Below, in pieces: positions 8,830 to 19,500 of a stretch of DNA of 64,000 nt. This DNA comes from CBDCWQ01 sp965223435 (GTDB lineage Bacteria > Myxococcota > Kuafuiibacteriia > Kuafuiibacteriales > Kuafuiibacteriaceae), in NCBI GenBank assembly GCA_965223435.1, contig CBDCWQ010000020.1, positions 248,001-312,000 of the forward strand, given 5' to 3'. Each line of letters begins with the position of its first letter. The stretch's first letter is position 1. Under the pieces are notes generated by a model, which worked only from the letters and a program-made list of their open reading frames with translations, was not told where the DNA came from and searched no databases. Position numbers and translations under genes: made by a program.

Positions 8830-10127
8830 GGCTGTTCTGGCCTATCGAGGTTTTCGACAATGTCGTGAAAAAGACCAAGAAGCGGCTTGGGAACCTCGCC
8901 CGGCCGATGGCGCTGGTACGCCGCATGGAAAACCTGGTCGGGCGAGAGGGTCTTGAGCTCTTGGCGCCTGGGCGTTCGCCTTGCCGGCTCTGCCTCTGGG
9001 TGTGTCGCATCGATTCGGAGGAGACGTACGTGGGCGCCCTCGAGTGCGGCTTCTACATCTTGGCGAAGTCGAGGATAGGTTGAGGTCAGCTGAACCCGCA
9101 CCTCCACCAGTGGTCTTGCCGGTTCGGGTACACCTTGGCCGCGGGGCAGGGCTTGAAGCTGCCTGAGGACCTCGGGGAGGGGCGCGTGCTCTTCGGGAAT
9201 GGCTCGGATGTCAACCGCTCTTGGAACCAAAAGGGAACGAACCTCACGAAGGGTCTCCTGCGCGAAATCTACGACCAGAACCTGGTGCTCGTAGTGGCGC
9301 TCGCGAATCGACAGCGGAATGGGCGAACCCGAGTATCGGATGTGGGGCGCGACGGCCTGGGCCCGATGCAGGTGCCCGAGCGCAACGTAGGCTAAAGTGC
9401 TCGGGAAGATATCGTTCGGGAGCGTGTGTTGGTTGCCGACTTGGATCTTGCGTTCGCTCATTTCGGACAGGAGTCCGCCGGCCATATAACAGTGGCCGGT
9501 GGCGATGAGGGGCTGGCCTGGGACCCGCCGCTTTTCGGCGTGGACGCTGAGTTCACGGTAGAGGTGCCGGAAGGCGCGGACCAGTTCTTCGTGGGCGGGG
9601 TCCGAGACCCAAGGGGCCTGGTTTTCGGTAAAAAGCCCGGGGTCGGTGCCCGGGGCGGGCGCGATTTCTTTGTGGAGCGCCGAAATGACCCGGCGACCCA
9701 AAAAGGGTACTGCGAGGGCCCATGCGCCGACGTCGCCCCGCCTGTCGAACAGAGGCACGATGCTTTTTTGAAGCGCGTCGCCGCCCGGTTGAACGTGAAG
9801 TCCGCCCCGGACTTCGACCCCGAGGGCTGTGAGGACCTCAGCCGGTGCGTCCAAGCGGGCGGGTGAGTCGTGGTTGCCACCCAGGATCAAGAGGTCGAGC
9901 TTGGGGAGCCGCTGCCGGCACTCGGCGACAAAGCGGTAGTACATGCGCTGGGCCTCGGGGGGTGGGCTTGCACTGTCGAAAATGTCTCCGGCGACGACGA
10001 GGGCGTCGGCTTCTTGTTCTTCGAGTTGGTCGATGAGCCAGGCCAAAAAGGCACGGTGTTCGTAGGTCCGCGCAACACCGTGAAGGGTTTGACCGAGATG
10101 CCAGTCTGCAGTGTGGACGATCCGCAC
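8826..10127 (-). CDS. sbcD: Exonuclease SbcCD, nuclease subunit SbcD
   Basis: SbcD is the Mre11-type Mn2+-dependent phosphoesterase of the SbcCD complex. The metal-binding motifs appear in order: TADWH (Asp8, His10), GDIFD at 47-51, GNHD at 84-87, then an ATGHCYMAG-type motif and ALGHLH further on. The 433-aa length is normal. Translation starts at a GTG (10127) with no strong Shine-Dalgarno sequence. It is the first gene of a two-gene operon, overlapping sbcC by 4 bp. The operon diverges from spoVR across about 210 bp. Confidence 0.96.
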   Translation of the reverse strand: MRIVHTADWHLGQTLHGVARTYEHRAFLAWLIDQLEEQEADALVVAGDIFDSASPPPEAQRMYYRFVAECRQRLPKLDLLILGGNHDSPARLDAPAEVLTALGVEVRGGLHVQPGGDALQKSIVPLFDRRGDVGAWALAVPFLGRRVISALHKEIAPAPGTDPGLFTENQAPWVSDPAHEELVRAFRHLYRELSVHAEKRRVPGQPLIATGHCYMAGGLLSEMSERKIQVGNQHTLPNDIFPSTLAYVALGHLHRAQAVAPHIRYSGSPIPLSIRERHYEHQVLVVDFAQETLREVRSLLVPRAVDIRAIPEEHAPLPEVLRQLQALPRGQGVPEPARPLVEVRVQLTSTYPRLRQDVEAALEGAHVRLLRIDATHPEAEPARRTPRRQELKTLSPDQVFHAAYQRHRPGEVPKPLLGLFHDIVENLDRPEQP

Positions 10128-10338
10128 GGCGATTCAGAACGCGTCTGAGCGCGCACCCACCTCGGGTGTGCCCCATTCTTTGCGCCCTTTGTCCTACCAC
10201 CGATGGTCGACGGGAACCAAGGCCTCAAGGGTGCTTTTCGCTCGTGGTTTTTGCCCTTTTGGAGGGGCTCAGGCCCAACGGCCTCGGGGAGGGGCCCGTG
10301 GGCTGGCCGCGCCGGCCCGAAAAAGCTAGCATGACGCT

Positions 10339-11844
10339 ATGACGCTCCCTCCCCATTTGGTGGAAATGCAACGAGAAATTCGTGGCTACGCCGATGAATT
10401 TGGTCTCGACTGTTTCCCGGTTCTGTTTGAGCTGGTCTCGGTCGACGAGATGAACATGGTGGCCGCTTACGGCGGTTTTCCCACCCGCTACCCGCACTGG
10501 AAATTTGGCATGGAGTTTGAGCAGCTTGCGAAGAGCCACGAGTACGGGCTCTCCAAGATCTATGAGCTCGTGATCAACACGGACCCCTGTTACGCCTATC
10601 TCATCGAGTCCAACAGCGTGATGGAACAAAAACTCGTGATGGCCCACGTATACGGTCACTGCGATTTCTTCAAGAACAACTACTATTTTTCGAATACCAA
10701 TCGGCGCATGTTGGACCAGATGGCCAACCACGCGGCCCGCGTGCGGCGCTATATGGACAAACATGGTGTAGACCCGGTGGAGGCTTTCCTGGACCGCTGT
10801 CTGAGCATCGAGAACCTGATCGACCAGCGCGCGCTTTTCGAAAAGCGCAAGCGTTTGGCGCCCATTCCCATCTCGGATGAAGGCGCCGAGGAGAAGACCG
10901 TACGGCTGATTCCTACGGATCGCTCCTACCTTCGAGACTACGTCAATCCACGCGAATTCATTGACGAAGAGCGCCGAAAAATTGAGGAAGAAGCCAAGCG
11001 GAAGAAACGTTTTCCGGAGCGACCGGTTCGAGACGTCTTGTCTTTCATTTTGGAGCATGCGCCCCTCGAACTTTGGGAACAGGACTGCCTCGATATCGTT
11101 CGCGAAGAGGCTTACTATTTTGCGCCTCAAGGGCAGACGAAGATCATGAACGAAGGCTGGGCTTCATACTGGCACTCCTCCATCATGACCAAGCGCGCGC
11201 TCAAAGACTCAGAATTGGTGGACTATGCCGATAGCCATTCCTCGACGATGGGCGTGTCGCCGGGCCGGATCAATCCGTACAAACTGGGTCTGGAGCTGTT
11301 CAAGAACATCGAAGAACGCTGGAACAAGGGGCAGTTTGGCAAAGAATGGGATGAGTGTGACGACTTTGCGACCCGCAAGCGTTGGGACAAACAGACCGGG
11401 CTTGGCCGACAAAAGATCTTTGAGGTCCGGAAGCTGTACAACGACGTCACCTTCATCGATGAGTTTCTCACCGAGGATTTTGCCCGAGAACAGAAGATGT
11501 TCACCTATGGCATGAACCGGAACAACGGGAACTGGGAAATTCAGTCGCGGGAATTCAAAGAGATCAAGTCCAAGCTTTTGACCAGCCTCACGAATTTCGG
11601 GAACCCGGTCATCGATGTGGTCGACGGCAACTGGGAAAATCGAGGAGAGCTTCTGATTCGCCATGCCCACGACGGCATCGATCTTCAGCAAGACTGGGCA
11701 CGGGACACCTTGGAGAACATCCAGAAGATCTGGCGCCGACCGGTGGTGCTGGCCACAAAATCGGACAAAAAAGGGGTGCTGATGCGTTTTGACGGGAGCA
11801 GCCACTCCGAGAAGAACACCAAAACCCTGCCCGAAGTGGCTTAG
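10339..11844 (+). CDS. spoVR: SpoVR family protein
   Basis: This 501-aa protein spans the full SpoVR/YcgB family, with characteristic segments near MNMVAAYGGFPTRYPHW, SKIYELVINTDPCYAYL, VMAHVYGHCDFFKNN and WASYWHSSIM. In Bacillus the family affects spore cortex formation. In non-sporing proteobacteria, and in Myxococcota, it usually accompanies the PrkA-type kinase and a YeaH-type VWA protein in a stress or development operon. Neither partner is adjacent here. The ATG at 10339 follows an out-of-frame copy of the same octamer (ATGACGCT repeated), and the ribosome-binding site is weak. Biochemical function is unknown in general. Confidence 0.95.
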   Translation: MTLPPHLVEMQREIRGYADEFGLDCFPVLFELVSVDEMNMVAAYGGFPTRYPHWKFGMEFEQLAKSHEYGLSKIYELVINTDPCYAYLIESNSVMEQKLVMAHVYGHCDFFKNNYYFSNTNRRMLDQMANHAARVRRYMDKHGVDPVEAFLDRCLSIENLIDQRALFEKRKRLAPIPISDEGAEEKTVRLIPTDRSYLRDYVNPREFIDEERRKIEEEAKRKKRFPERPVRDVLSFILEHAPLELWEQDCLDIVREEAYYFAPQGQTKIMNEGWASYWHSSIMTKRALKDSELVDYADSHSSTMGVSPGRINPYKLGLELFKNIEERWNKGQFGKEWDECDDFATRKRWDKQTGLGRQKIFEVRKLYNDVTFIDEFLTEDFAREQKMFTYGMNRNNGNWEIQSREFKEIKSKLLTSLTNFGNPVIDVVDGNWENRGELLIRHAHDGIDLQQDWARDTLENIQKIWRRPVVLATKSDKKGVLMRFDGSSHSEKNTKTLPEVA

Positions 11845-11943
11845 CGTAGGGGGTATGTCCGTCGCCCGCGGCCCTCAGCACGCGAGGGGGGGCGATGTGA
11901 CTGGAAAGTGTACGTAAATTCCGCTTGAGTGCACCCCGAACCG

Positions 11944-13407
11944 ATGCGGATCTTGTTTGTGTCTTCGGAATGCGCGCCCTTTGCCAAGGCTGGGGGTTTG
12001 GGTGATGTGGTGGGGGCTCTGCCGAAGGCGTTGGCGTCCCTCGGCCACGATGTTCGGGTGCTCATTCCCCGCTACGCCTGGATTGAGCGCGACACGCTCA
12101 CGTGTCTGCCGGACCCTTTGGGTGTTCCCCTGGGGCAAGGGCAGGCGTGGTGCGCAGTGTGTGTGTCCGAGATCCCTGGCTCAGAAGTGCCGATCTATTT
12201 TTTGGAGCACGATGCGCTTTTTGGGGGCACCCAGGTCTACGACGGCTGCGACGACAGCCTGCTGGGACTTGCGAAGTTCGGCTTGCTTTGTCGTGGGGCT
12301 TTTCAGCTGTGTCGGGCCCTCGATTTTGTCCCCGACCTTGTCCACGTCCACGACTGGCCGACCGGGTTCATTCCGATCATGCTCAACACGGTGGAGTCTG
12401 AGCATCCCTTTTTGCGGACCGCTTCGGTGATGACCATCCACAACATGGCCCATCAGCCTCGGTTTCCGGCAGAAGGCGTCGACATCTTGGGGGTGGGACG
12501 GGAGGTCCTGAAGCCCGACGGACTCGAGGACTACGGAAAGTTGAACCCCTTCAAGGGTGGCCTGTATCACGCCACCATGCTGACCACGGTGTCGCCTCGT
12601 TATGCCCAAGAGATTCGAACCGAGCCAGGGGGGGCCGGCCTTCACGAGGCCATGCGCTTTCGGGGGGCTGACTTGGTGGGGGTCCTGAATGGTATCGACG
12701 TGGAGGCCTGGGATCCGCGTACCGATCCTGCTTTGCCGATGCCCTATGGCCCCCAAGACCTACAAGGCAAACGTGCCTGCAAGCTCGCGCTTCAACGTGA
12801 GCTTGGCCTGGAAGAACGCGCGGACGTTCCGTTGATCAGCAATATCTCTCGTTTGAACTTTCAAAAAGGAACAGACGTGATGGTGAAGGCCCTTGAACGA
12901 ATTTTGGAGCAAGACGCCCAGGTTGTGATGCTCGGAACCGGAGATGAGGCCCTGACCAACTACCTTCGGCATCGATCCAGCTGGGGCGGAGGGCACTTTC
13001 GGGCATGGATTGGCTACAACGAAGACTTGGCCCACCGCATTGAGGCCGCTTCCGATCTGTTTTTGATGCCTTCCCGGTTCGAGCCTTGTGGCCTTAACCA
13101 GCTTTACAGCCAACGGTACGGAACGCTGCCCATCGTGCGGGCGACCGGCGGCCTGGACGACACCGTTGAACAATGTGATCCCGACCGAGGGACCGGGACG
13201 GGTTTTAAGTTTTGGGACCTCACCGTGGACGCGGTTGTCGACACCGTTTCCTGGGCGGTGGGCATTTACCGCAATAACCCGGCCTTGTTTCGGGCCATGC
13301 AAGTGCAGGCTATGAAGAAGGATTCGAGCTGGGGGCCCTCAGCGAGGCGTTACGAAAAGGTTTACGATTGGGCGCTCGAGCGAAAACGCCCGGCTCAAAA
13401 GACGTAG
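11944..13407 (+). CDS. glgA: Glycogen synthase (ADP-glucose type), GT5 family
   Basis: GlgA transfers glucose from ADP-glucose onto growing alpha-1,4-glucan chains. The 487-aa protein starts with MRILFVSSECAPFAKAGGLG, where KAGGL is the GT5 nucleotide-sugar loop (Lys15). The C-terminal Rossmann domain has the PSRFEPCGLNQLYSQRYG segment around the catalytic Glu, and then GGLDDTV. I prefer the ATG at 11944 to a GTG five codons upstream because the family begins at this point. No glgB or glgC lies nearby. The alpha-glucan phosphorylase at 39149 is the matching degradative enzyme. The 3' end overlaps the convergent next gene by 13 bp. Confidence 0.96.
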   Translation: MRILFVSSECAPFAKAGGLGDVVGALPKALASLGHDVRVLIPRYAWIERDTLTCLPDPLGVPLGQGQAWCAVCVSEIPGSEVPIYFLEHDALFGGTQVYDGCDDSLLGLAKFGLLCRGAFQLCRALDFVPDLVHVHDWPTGFIPIMLNTVESEHPFLRTASVMTIHNMAHQPRFPAEGVDILGVGREVLKPDGLEDYGKLNPFKGGLYHATMLTTVSPRYAQEIRTEPGGAGLHEAMRFRGADLVGVLNGIDVEAWDPRTDPALPMPYGPQDLQGKRACKLALQRELGLEERADVPLISNISRLNFQKGTDVMVKALERILEQDAQVVMLGTGDEALTNYLRHRSSWGGGHFRAWIGYNEDLAHRIEAASDLFLMPSRFEPCGLNQLYSQRYGTLPIVRATGGLDDTVEQCDPDRGTGTGFKFWDLTVDAVVDTVSWAVGIYRNNPALFRAMQVQAMKKDSSWGPSARRYEKVYDWALERKRPAQKT

Positions 13408-14462
13408 GTCAAGCCCGCCATCGTTTCGAAACGCAAGATGCTGTCCAGGCCCTCTTGGAAGGTGTTGCCTGTGGGACTCCAGGAAAGGACCGCGGGCGAC
13501 AAACTGGCCAGTAGCGATGGGGTCAATTCGAAGTCAACGCCCAACCCGGTCCGAAGCTGGACCAAAACCACGACGCTTTCGCTTTGGCCGCTGACGGTCA
13601 GCGGATTGCCTTCTTTGAGGCCGAACATCAAAAGGGCACCCGCTCCGCCATCGAGTCGGATGCGAAAAAGGCCGATGCGGTAGCTCGCGGTCAGGTTGGC
13701 AAGAGCGCTGGTCATGGTGGCTGTTCCTTTGGTGTCGAATTCGAAGGGCAGGGGTGTAAGGCTGAATATCACGCCCGGATCGAGGGTGAAGCGACCCCAT
13801 GGAATGCGGTAAGAGGCGCCCATACGCAGTGTGAACTGAGCCGGCACCGACAGATTCCCGATCTCAGTGAAGGCCAGCCCCCCTTCGACGAAGGCGCCTA
13901 TCCGGTTTTGCCTCTGGGGCTTTTGGACGTCCCTCAGCTGGGCGGACCCATGAGGCTCTTGGCCCTTCGTTTTTTGCGTCGCGTCCGGTTCCTTTGGGGG
14001 GGATGTTTTGTCGGTTGATGCCGGTGGCGGCGATGTTTCACCCGGCTGGGCGTCGGTGGATGGCGCCTCGGTTCCCGAGGGGGGGCGATCTTGGAGTGCT
14101 TTTTTGTTTTGGCAGCGTGCCTCGAGCTCGGCAATGCGGCCGAGGACCTCCTTTTTGCTCTTCGCTTGGGGTTTCAAGGACAAGTACCGCTTGTAGAAAA
14201 AAGTCGCGGGTTCACAGCGATCGAGCTGCCGGTATGCTTGCGCGATGTTAAAAAGAAACTCGGGCGCGGGGTGAGACTCGTAGGCGCTTTGGTACTCGGT
14301 AATCGCGTCTTCGAAGCGGCCAAGGTTGTACGCGGTCGTACCCCGTTCGTAATGCTCGAGGGCCGTTTTTTTGTCGGCATGCGCCATGTTGATGCCCCCA
14401 AGCATGCCGAGGGTGGCCCCCAAAAGGGTGACCGCCAGTTTCATCCCGGAGCTTGCCGGCAT
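13395..14462 (-). CDS. Exported TPR protein with a C-terminal beta-barrel-like domain
   Basis: This is a 355-aa exported protein of unknown specific role. A signal peptide (SGMKLAVTLLGATLGMLG, cleavage after AHA) precedes two or three TPRs at about 27-110 (TALEHYERGTTAYNLG, FLFNIAQAYRQL). A Pro/Thr/Glu-rich linker covers about 125-195. The C-terminal 160 aa alternate short hydrophobic strands and end in Phe (AGLTYVF), as outer-membrane barrel proteins often do. The ATG at 14462 is preceded by AAAGGGG with a 9-bp gap; 14444 is an alternative. The frame stays open for about 170 codons upstream, but that stretch is low-complexity and probably untranslated. It lies 106 bp downstream of a Ser/Thr kinase, a pairing common in Myxococcota. 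Confidence 0.75.
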   Translation of the reverse strand: MPASSGMKLAVTLLGATLGMLGGINMAHADKKTALEHYERGTTAYNLGRFEDAITEYQSAYESHPAPEFLFNIAQAYRQLDRCEPATFFYKRYLSLKPQAKSKKEVLGRIAELEARCQNKKALQDRPPSGTEAPSTDAQPGETSPPPASTDKTSPPKEPDATQKTKGQEPHGSAQLRDVQKPQRQNRIGAFVEGGLAFTEIGNLSVPAQFTLRMGASYRIPWGRFTLDPGVIFSLTPLPFEFDTKGTATMTSALANLTASYRIGLFRIRLDGGAGALLMFGLKEGNPLTVSGQSESVVVLVQLRTGLGVDFELTPSLLASLSPAVLSWSPTGNTFQEGLDSILRFETMAGLTYVF

Positions 14463-14568
14463 GGATCCGAACCCCTTTTTGGGGTGTGGGCGCGGGCAGG
14501 GAAACGGGTGGGGCGAATTCATTTCGGTCGGGGCCCCATAGGGCCGAACCCGCGGCGGTTTGGGCGGT

Positions 14569-16197
14569 TTAGAATTCGGGCACAAGCACCCCATCGCCCA
14601 CTTGGTCGTTTCCGGGTCGCAATACGTCGTCACCGATTTTTTGGGTGCCTTTGGTGCGAGACTTGCGCGTATCGGCCGGCCGACGCTTGCGGGGGCGTTT
14701 GGCTTTGGACCGCGCATGGGCTCGGGCATCTTTGGCGCGCTTTTTGGGTTGACCGATTGTTTTGCCGGTTGGCTTCTTTTGTGGCTCATGGGTTTTGCCC
14801 CTCTTTTCCGCTTCGCTCCCTTGAACCGTAGCCGGCTCCGCGGTGGGTGTGAATGGAGAATTTCGCTCGCTTTGGTGTTCTTTGGGCCGGGCGGGCTTCG
14901 CGTCTGGCTGGGCGTTTTCAGGGGGCGCGTTGGGCGGGCTCTGCTCGGCCCTCGGGGGCGCTGGCCCACGTTTGGGTTTTCGAAGGACCAGTCCCAGCGC
15001 CACGAGCCCGATGGCGAGAAGCCCCAGCAGGATTTCCGGCAGCCGCGATGGTTTTCGCACCTGCATTTTGGTCACCAAAGGCTGAGAGACCAAAGGGTTG
15101 GTGTCGAAGGCATCTTCAACGGGATCGCCCGTAAGCGAAGGCACCGGATCCCCAAACGGTCGGGCCTCAAACGAGGCTTCGCCGGTCTTCGGTGCTGGAG
15201 GCCCGTTGCTCTTGGCATATCCGGGGAAGCTGGTGGAAGGGGCTTCGTCGGGAAGGCGCGCTCTCAGGAGTTGGGCCAGCTCAAGCTGGGCCCGAGTCGA
15301 GACCTCGTCGCAGCGAAGGAGTGCCTCCAGCGCGTCTTCTGCGGTCTGGAAGCGCTCGTCTCGGTTTCTGGCCAACAGCTTGAGGCACACTTCGTCCATG
15401 GCGCGCGAGACCTCGGGCCGGGTGGCGCTTGGCGGATCGATTTTGAGGTTCAGCACCCGGTGAATCAAAATGGCGTCGGGTGCACCATGGGGAACACCAA
15501 AGAGTCGCTTTCCCGTGAGGAGTTCGTGCAACACAATTCCCATCGTGAACAGGTCCGAGCGGCCATCGAGCTGGAGACCGTGCGCCTGTTCCGGACTGAG
15601 GTACGCGGGCTTTCCTTTGAGCACCCCGACTCCGGTCAGCTGCGCCATTTGTGCGGCTTTGGCGATGCCAAAGTCGTTCAGTTTCACCGCGCCGTGCCAC
15701 GAGATCAAGACATTGTGAGGGGAGATGTCGCGGTGCACGATGCGCATGGGTTTGCCGTCGTGCACGAGGTTTTGGGCAAAGGCGAGGCCGCGAAGAAGCT
15801 CGGTGACGATGTAGGTCGACATCGAAAGGGGCAAGGGGCCGGTTTTGAGGAGTTGATTGAGGTCTTTGCCTTCAATCAATTCCATCACCAAGAAAAGCTG
15901 TCCGTGTGCATCGCGGTCGAAATCCACCACCGAAACGATGTTGGGATGGTTGAGCAGGGAGGCGATATGGGCCTCCCGGACGAACATCTGGGCGAATTCT
16001 TCGTTGGCGGAGAGTTCGGGGCGAACCCGCTTGATGGCCACCGCCTTCGAAAACTGCTCTGCCCCCCGGAGTCGGCCCCGAAAGACATCAGCCATACCCC
16101 CGCCCCCAATCCGCTCGCCGAGGCGGTACTTTGGGAGGCCATCGATTTCCACGGGAACCCTCAGATTGTCCCCAAAGTCGACTTCAAGGGCAACCAA
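14569..16197 (-). CDS. Transmembrane Ser/Thr protein kinase (PknB-like catalytic domain)
   Basis: This bacterial Hanks-type kinase has 542 aa. Residues 22-290 are the catalytic domain: Gly-loop GERIGGGGMADVF, the VAIKRV lysine, catalytic loop IVHRDISPHNVL, metal-binding DFG (LNDFGIAK), and an activation segment ending in PAYLSPEQAHG. One membrane helix, ILLGLLAIGLVALGLVL, lies at about 395-411. The rest is a Pro/Ala/Lys/Arg-rich tail, probably periplasmic, with no recognisable sensor domain. The start is a TTG; no in-frame ATG lies at the family boundary. HRD-Ile instead of the usual HRD-Leu/Val is a minor variation. It is likely co-transcribed with the downstream TPR gene. Confidence 0.93.
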   Translation of the reverse strand: MVALEVDFGDNLRVPVEIDGLPKYRLGERIGGGGMADVFRGRLRGAEQFSKAVAIKRVRPELSANEEFAQMFVREAHIASLLNHPNIVSVVDFDRDAHGQLFLVMELIEGKDLNQLLKTGPLPLSMSTYIVTELLRGLAFAQNLVHDGKPMRIVHRDISPHNVLISWHGAVKLNDFGIAKAAQMAQLTGVGVLKGKPAYLSPEQAHGLQLDGRSDLFTMGIVLHELLTGKRLFGVPHGAPDAILIHRVLNLKIDPPSATRPEVSRAMDEVCLKLLARNRDERFQTAEDALEALLRCDEVSTRAQLELAQLLRARLPDEAPSTSFPGYAKSNGPPAPKTGEASFEARPFGDPVPSLTGDPVEDAFDTNPLVSQPLVTKMQVRKPSRLPEILLGLLAIGLVALGLVLRKPKRGPAPPRAEQSPPNAPPENAQPDAKPARPKEHQSERNSPFTPTAEPATVQGSEAEKRGKTHEPQKKPTGKTIGQPKKRAKDARAHARSKAKRPRKRRPADTRKSRTKGTQKIGDDVLRPGNDQVGDGVLVPEF

Positions 16198-16500
16198 AGA
16201 TGGTCATTTACCCTGTCGCCAGCGGTCAAAACCCCGAACGCACCAGGCTTTTGGCTCTGAATTTCATTCAGTTGGACCGTTCGTTTTGGGCTTTTGCCAT
16301 CGTTTGTGGCGCAAGCCCCCACCGCGGGGGTCGCCAGAAGAGGACCATCACCGGTAGTCCATCGCGGAGGCTGGGCCGAAGCGGACTACCGCAAAGCATA
16401 GGGTCTCAGGAACCAGGCTTCAGGGACCAGCCCTCAGGAGTGAGACATCTACGGGTAAGATCTACCTCTCCCCGTTTCCTTTCTCAATTGAAGACACCCC
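16198..16500. other. Intergenic region between the RHS gene 3' end and the kinase start
   Basis: This 303-bp gap should contain the kinase promoter, reading leftward. Three imperfect direct repeats of about 14 bp beginning CAGG lie at roughly 16409-16440. An immunity gene for the RHS toxin would be expected here, but no open frame of useful length with a start signal exists on the minus strand. Confidence 0.4.
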
Positions 16501-19500
16501 CTACTCAAAATTTTCGTCCAGGAGGACCAAGCTATTTTTGTGTATCGTCGCGCGTCGCAAACGCCATTCGCCTTGGATGACTCTTGCGTCAAAAAACCCA
16601 TCAAAAAGCTTCGGAGAAATTCTGGGCGTCGTAATGACCGGGTCAAAGATACCCGTAAAGCCTTCTACTTTCCCACCATGAAATAGCAGTTTGCGAACCG
16701 AGACCCGCACGTTAAGCCCCTTCACCCAAGGTGAAGTCACGCCCCAAAAGACCCTTGAATGCCGCCCCCCTCGTCCGCTTACTTCTCCGGGCACGACTCC
16801 GTTTCTTAGAATGCTGGTCAGTGCATCTCTAGGAAATCCGTGGAACGCGAACAGGGGGTTCGGCTGATGGATGAGAACGCTGTTCCCTGTCCGAACGAAC
16901 TGTGGTCTCACCAGTTCAAGATCGGGACGAAAATCTGATGTATTGCGCCGACCGAAGTTGAAGCGCCACAGTTTCGAGTCGCCAAACCCCGCGCCAAATC
17001 GAGTTCCGTTCTCAGTGATTCCAGAACTTGACACCCCATGAACATTGGGCGTCGAGAATCTCCGATAGATCTTTGTGGCCACCCGGCCAACCTTGGGCGT
17101 CTTGCTCAAGACCGTAGCACCAAGCGCAATCCCAAAACTAAGGCCCCCCGTTTCGGGAGCCAAGGAGAGCCCCGCGGTCAACCGCGTGATGTCGGCTCCC
17201 GTTGGGCGGAAGACTCCCAAGAGATCGACAACATCAGACCTTATCGGGCCCGGCTGTGCTGCGTGGCATTGACAGCCGTTCTTGAGCTGGTTGGTTGCGA
17301 ACTCAGAAAGCACCAGGGGCTCTCGACTCCTCAGGCCGGACGGGTCGATCCATCGCAATGGGTTGTTTTTGACGTAAGTGTAACGGTTAAATCCATCCAC
17401 AAAGCCCAGGGGATCGCGGGTCAAAAACCGCCCGATCGCGGGGCTCAATACTCTGGCCCGGAAATCCACGAGGGTGTTGACCTGGTCGTGCGGCCGTCCC
17501 GTGTAGCCGCGCGTGTTTGTGAAGGCACTGCTTTCACGGGCGTGACCTCTGGGGCCAAAAATTTGGCGCTCTCCAAAGGGGGAGTAGGCGTAGACTTCAA
17601 GTATTTCCCCGGTATTTGAGCTTAAGCCCCGGATGTTGTGGTGCGCATCGCTCAGGAAGTAATTGCGCTCCCTGTTTCGATCGACACTCAGGGGCCGATC
17701 CACATCAGCGCCATAAACAAAGGTTGCCATATCCTTCTCAGACGTCTTTGCTCCGCCGTTGTGATCGATTGCCTCAAGCAGCCTATCCGCACCATCGAAG
17801 GCGAAGCTTTGCTCCAGTTGCCCATCGACAGCGACAGTACGGAGATTTCGCCGCGCATCAAAAATACGGGTCATGTGAGTGCCATCGCGTAGAGTCTGAC
17901 CCACGACGTTGCCCGCTCCGTCATAGTTGGTGGTACGGGCGATGCCGTTTTCTGCATCCTCAGCGTCGATTTCTTTTGTGAGCCGACCGAGGGCATCAAA
18001 CATAAACTCGACCCGATGCCCTCGTCCATTGGTGACCGCGGTCTGCCGGCCCAATACATCGTAAGCGAACTGAGTGAGCACTTCATCCTTTGTTCCGGCG
18101 GCAAATGTTGTCGAAGTGCGTTGGCCCGCCAAGTCGTAGCCGTGCACCATGACCACACCGTTGGCATCGATTTCCTCCAACCGACGACCGCTGAGGTCGT
18201 AGTGAAAGGACTCCGGGCGCCCATAGGTGACGACGCCGATCAAACGACTACGGGCGTCGTAATGCCAATTCATCACTCGGCCGAGGGCGTCTATCTGCTT
18301 TGTGCGGTTGCCGTTCTCATCATACTCGAATCGCGTTTCTTGTCCTAGTGCATCGGTCTGCGTGAGCAGTCTATCTTGCTTGTCATACGTGGGGTTCGTA
18401 GGATGCCCGTTTGGATCAACTTGGCGAACAAGCCGATTCGCTACGTCGTAGTCCGACTTCTGTACGCGAGTTTCAGTATGTGCTGAGCCTTCTCGAACAA
18501 TTTCAATCCTTCGACCTCGGGCGTCGTAGACGAAACGGGTGCGAGCGCCCACAGCGTCCGTGCGTGCGATGAGCTGCCCCTTGGCGTCATAGACAAAATG
18601 CTCGGTTGCCGCCTCTGCTGAGACGTTGGCAGCAAGCGTTCTTTTGGTCATGCGGCCAAGCGTATCGTACTCGTTTTGAGTCCTGACGCCCAAGGCATCA
18701 ACCTCAAAGACAGGACGCCCGACCATGTCGTAACCGGTTTCAGTCCGATACCCCAAAGCGTCAATGACGGTCGTGCGTTCACCAAAAGCATTGTACTCGT
18801 AACGAGTCATGTTCTCGTCGGCGTCCAAGACAGCGATCATGCGACCGAGCGCATCGTAGGTATTCACGGTCACCCGGTCTAGAGGGTCAGTCTCCTGAAC
18901 GCGCCGGCGATTGCCGTCATACACAACCTGGGTCGTTTCTGACTCGGGCCCCACAACCTCGATGCGATGGCCTCGCGCATCGTATTGGTATCTTGTGGTC
19001 GCTGCGATACCGGTATCGGCCGCGGCGGTCATCTCCGTCAGACGGTTCGCGGCGTCATAGTGAAACCGGGTGAGGGTTCCTTTCCGGTCCATGGATGAAA
19101 CCCGGTTTCCGTTGGGGTCGACCTCATAGGTTTGCTTCTGGTTCAGCGCATCAATCTCTGCAATCAAATCACCACGAAGATTGTAGACGCGTTCGCTCGT
19201 TTGTCCGAGGCCATCGCTGATTCGAACCACGCGACCATTTTTGTCATACTCCGTGCTTTGAACGATTCCGATTTCGTCGCGAATTTCTGTTCTCCGTCCG
19301 ACCGCATCATAGTCGAAAAAGGTTTCATAGCCATTCGCGTCAGTCTCTTTGGTAAGCAGATTTCGGGCATCGTAAGCCCAGCTTTGCATCGAAAGAACCC
19401 GTTTGTCTTCATCGATACGGGTTGTGATAAGCCGGTTCCCGTTTTCGTCATACCCATGTTTCGTAACCAATCCGTTCGGGTCGGTCTGCTCGACGAGCTG

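Noticed and set aside
14463..14969. 169-codon N-terminal extension of the TPR/beta-barrel-like protein
   Set aside because: Low-complexity Pro/Arg/Lys sequence that overlaps the kinase gene end and would hide the signal peptide.
14560..16260. Long plus-strand frame opposite the Ser/Thr kinase
   Set aside because: A shadow of the kinase coding strand; all recognisable motifs are on the minus strand.
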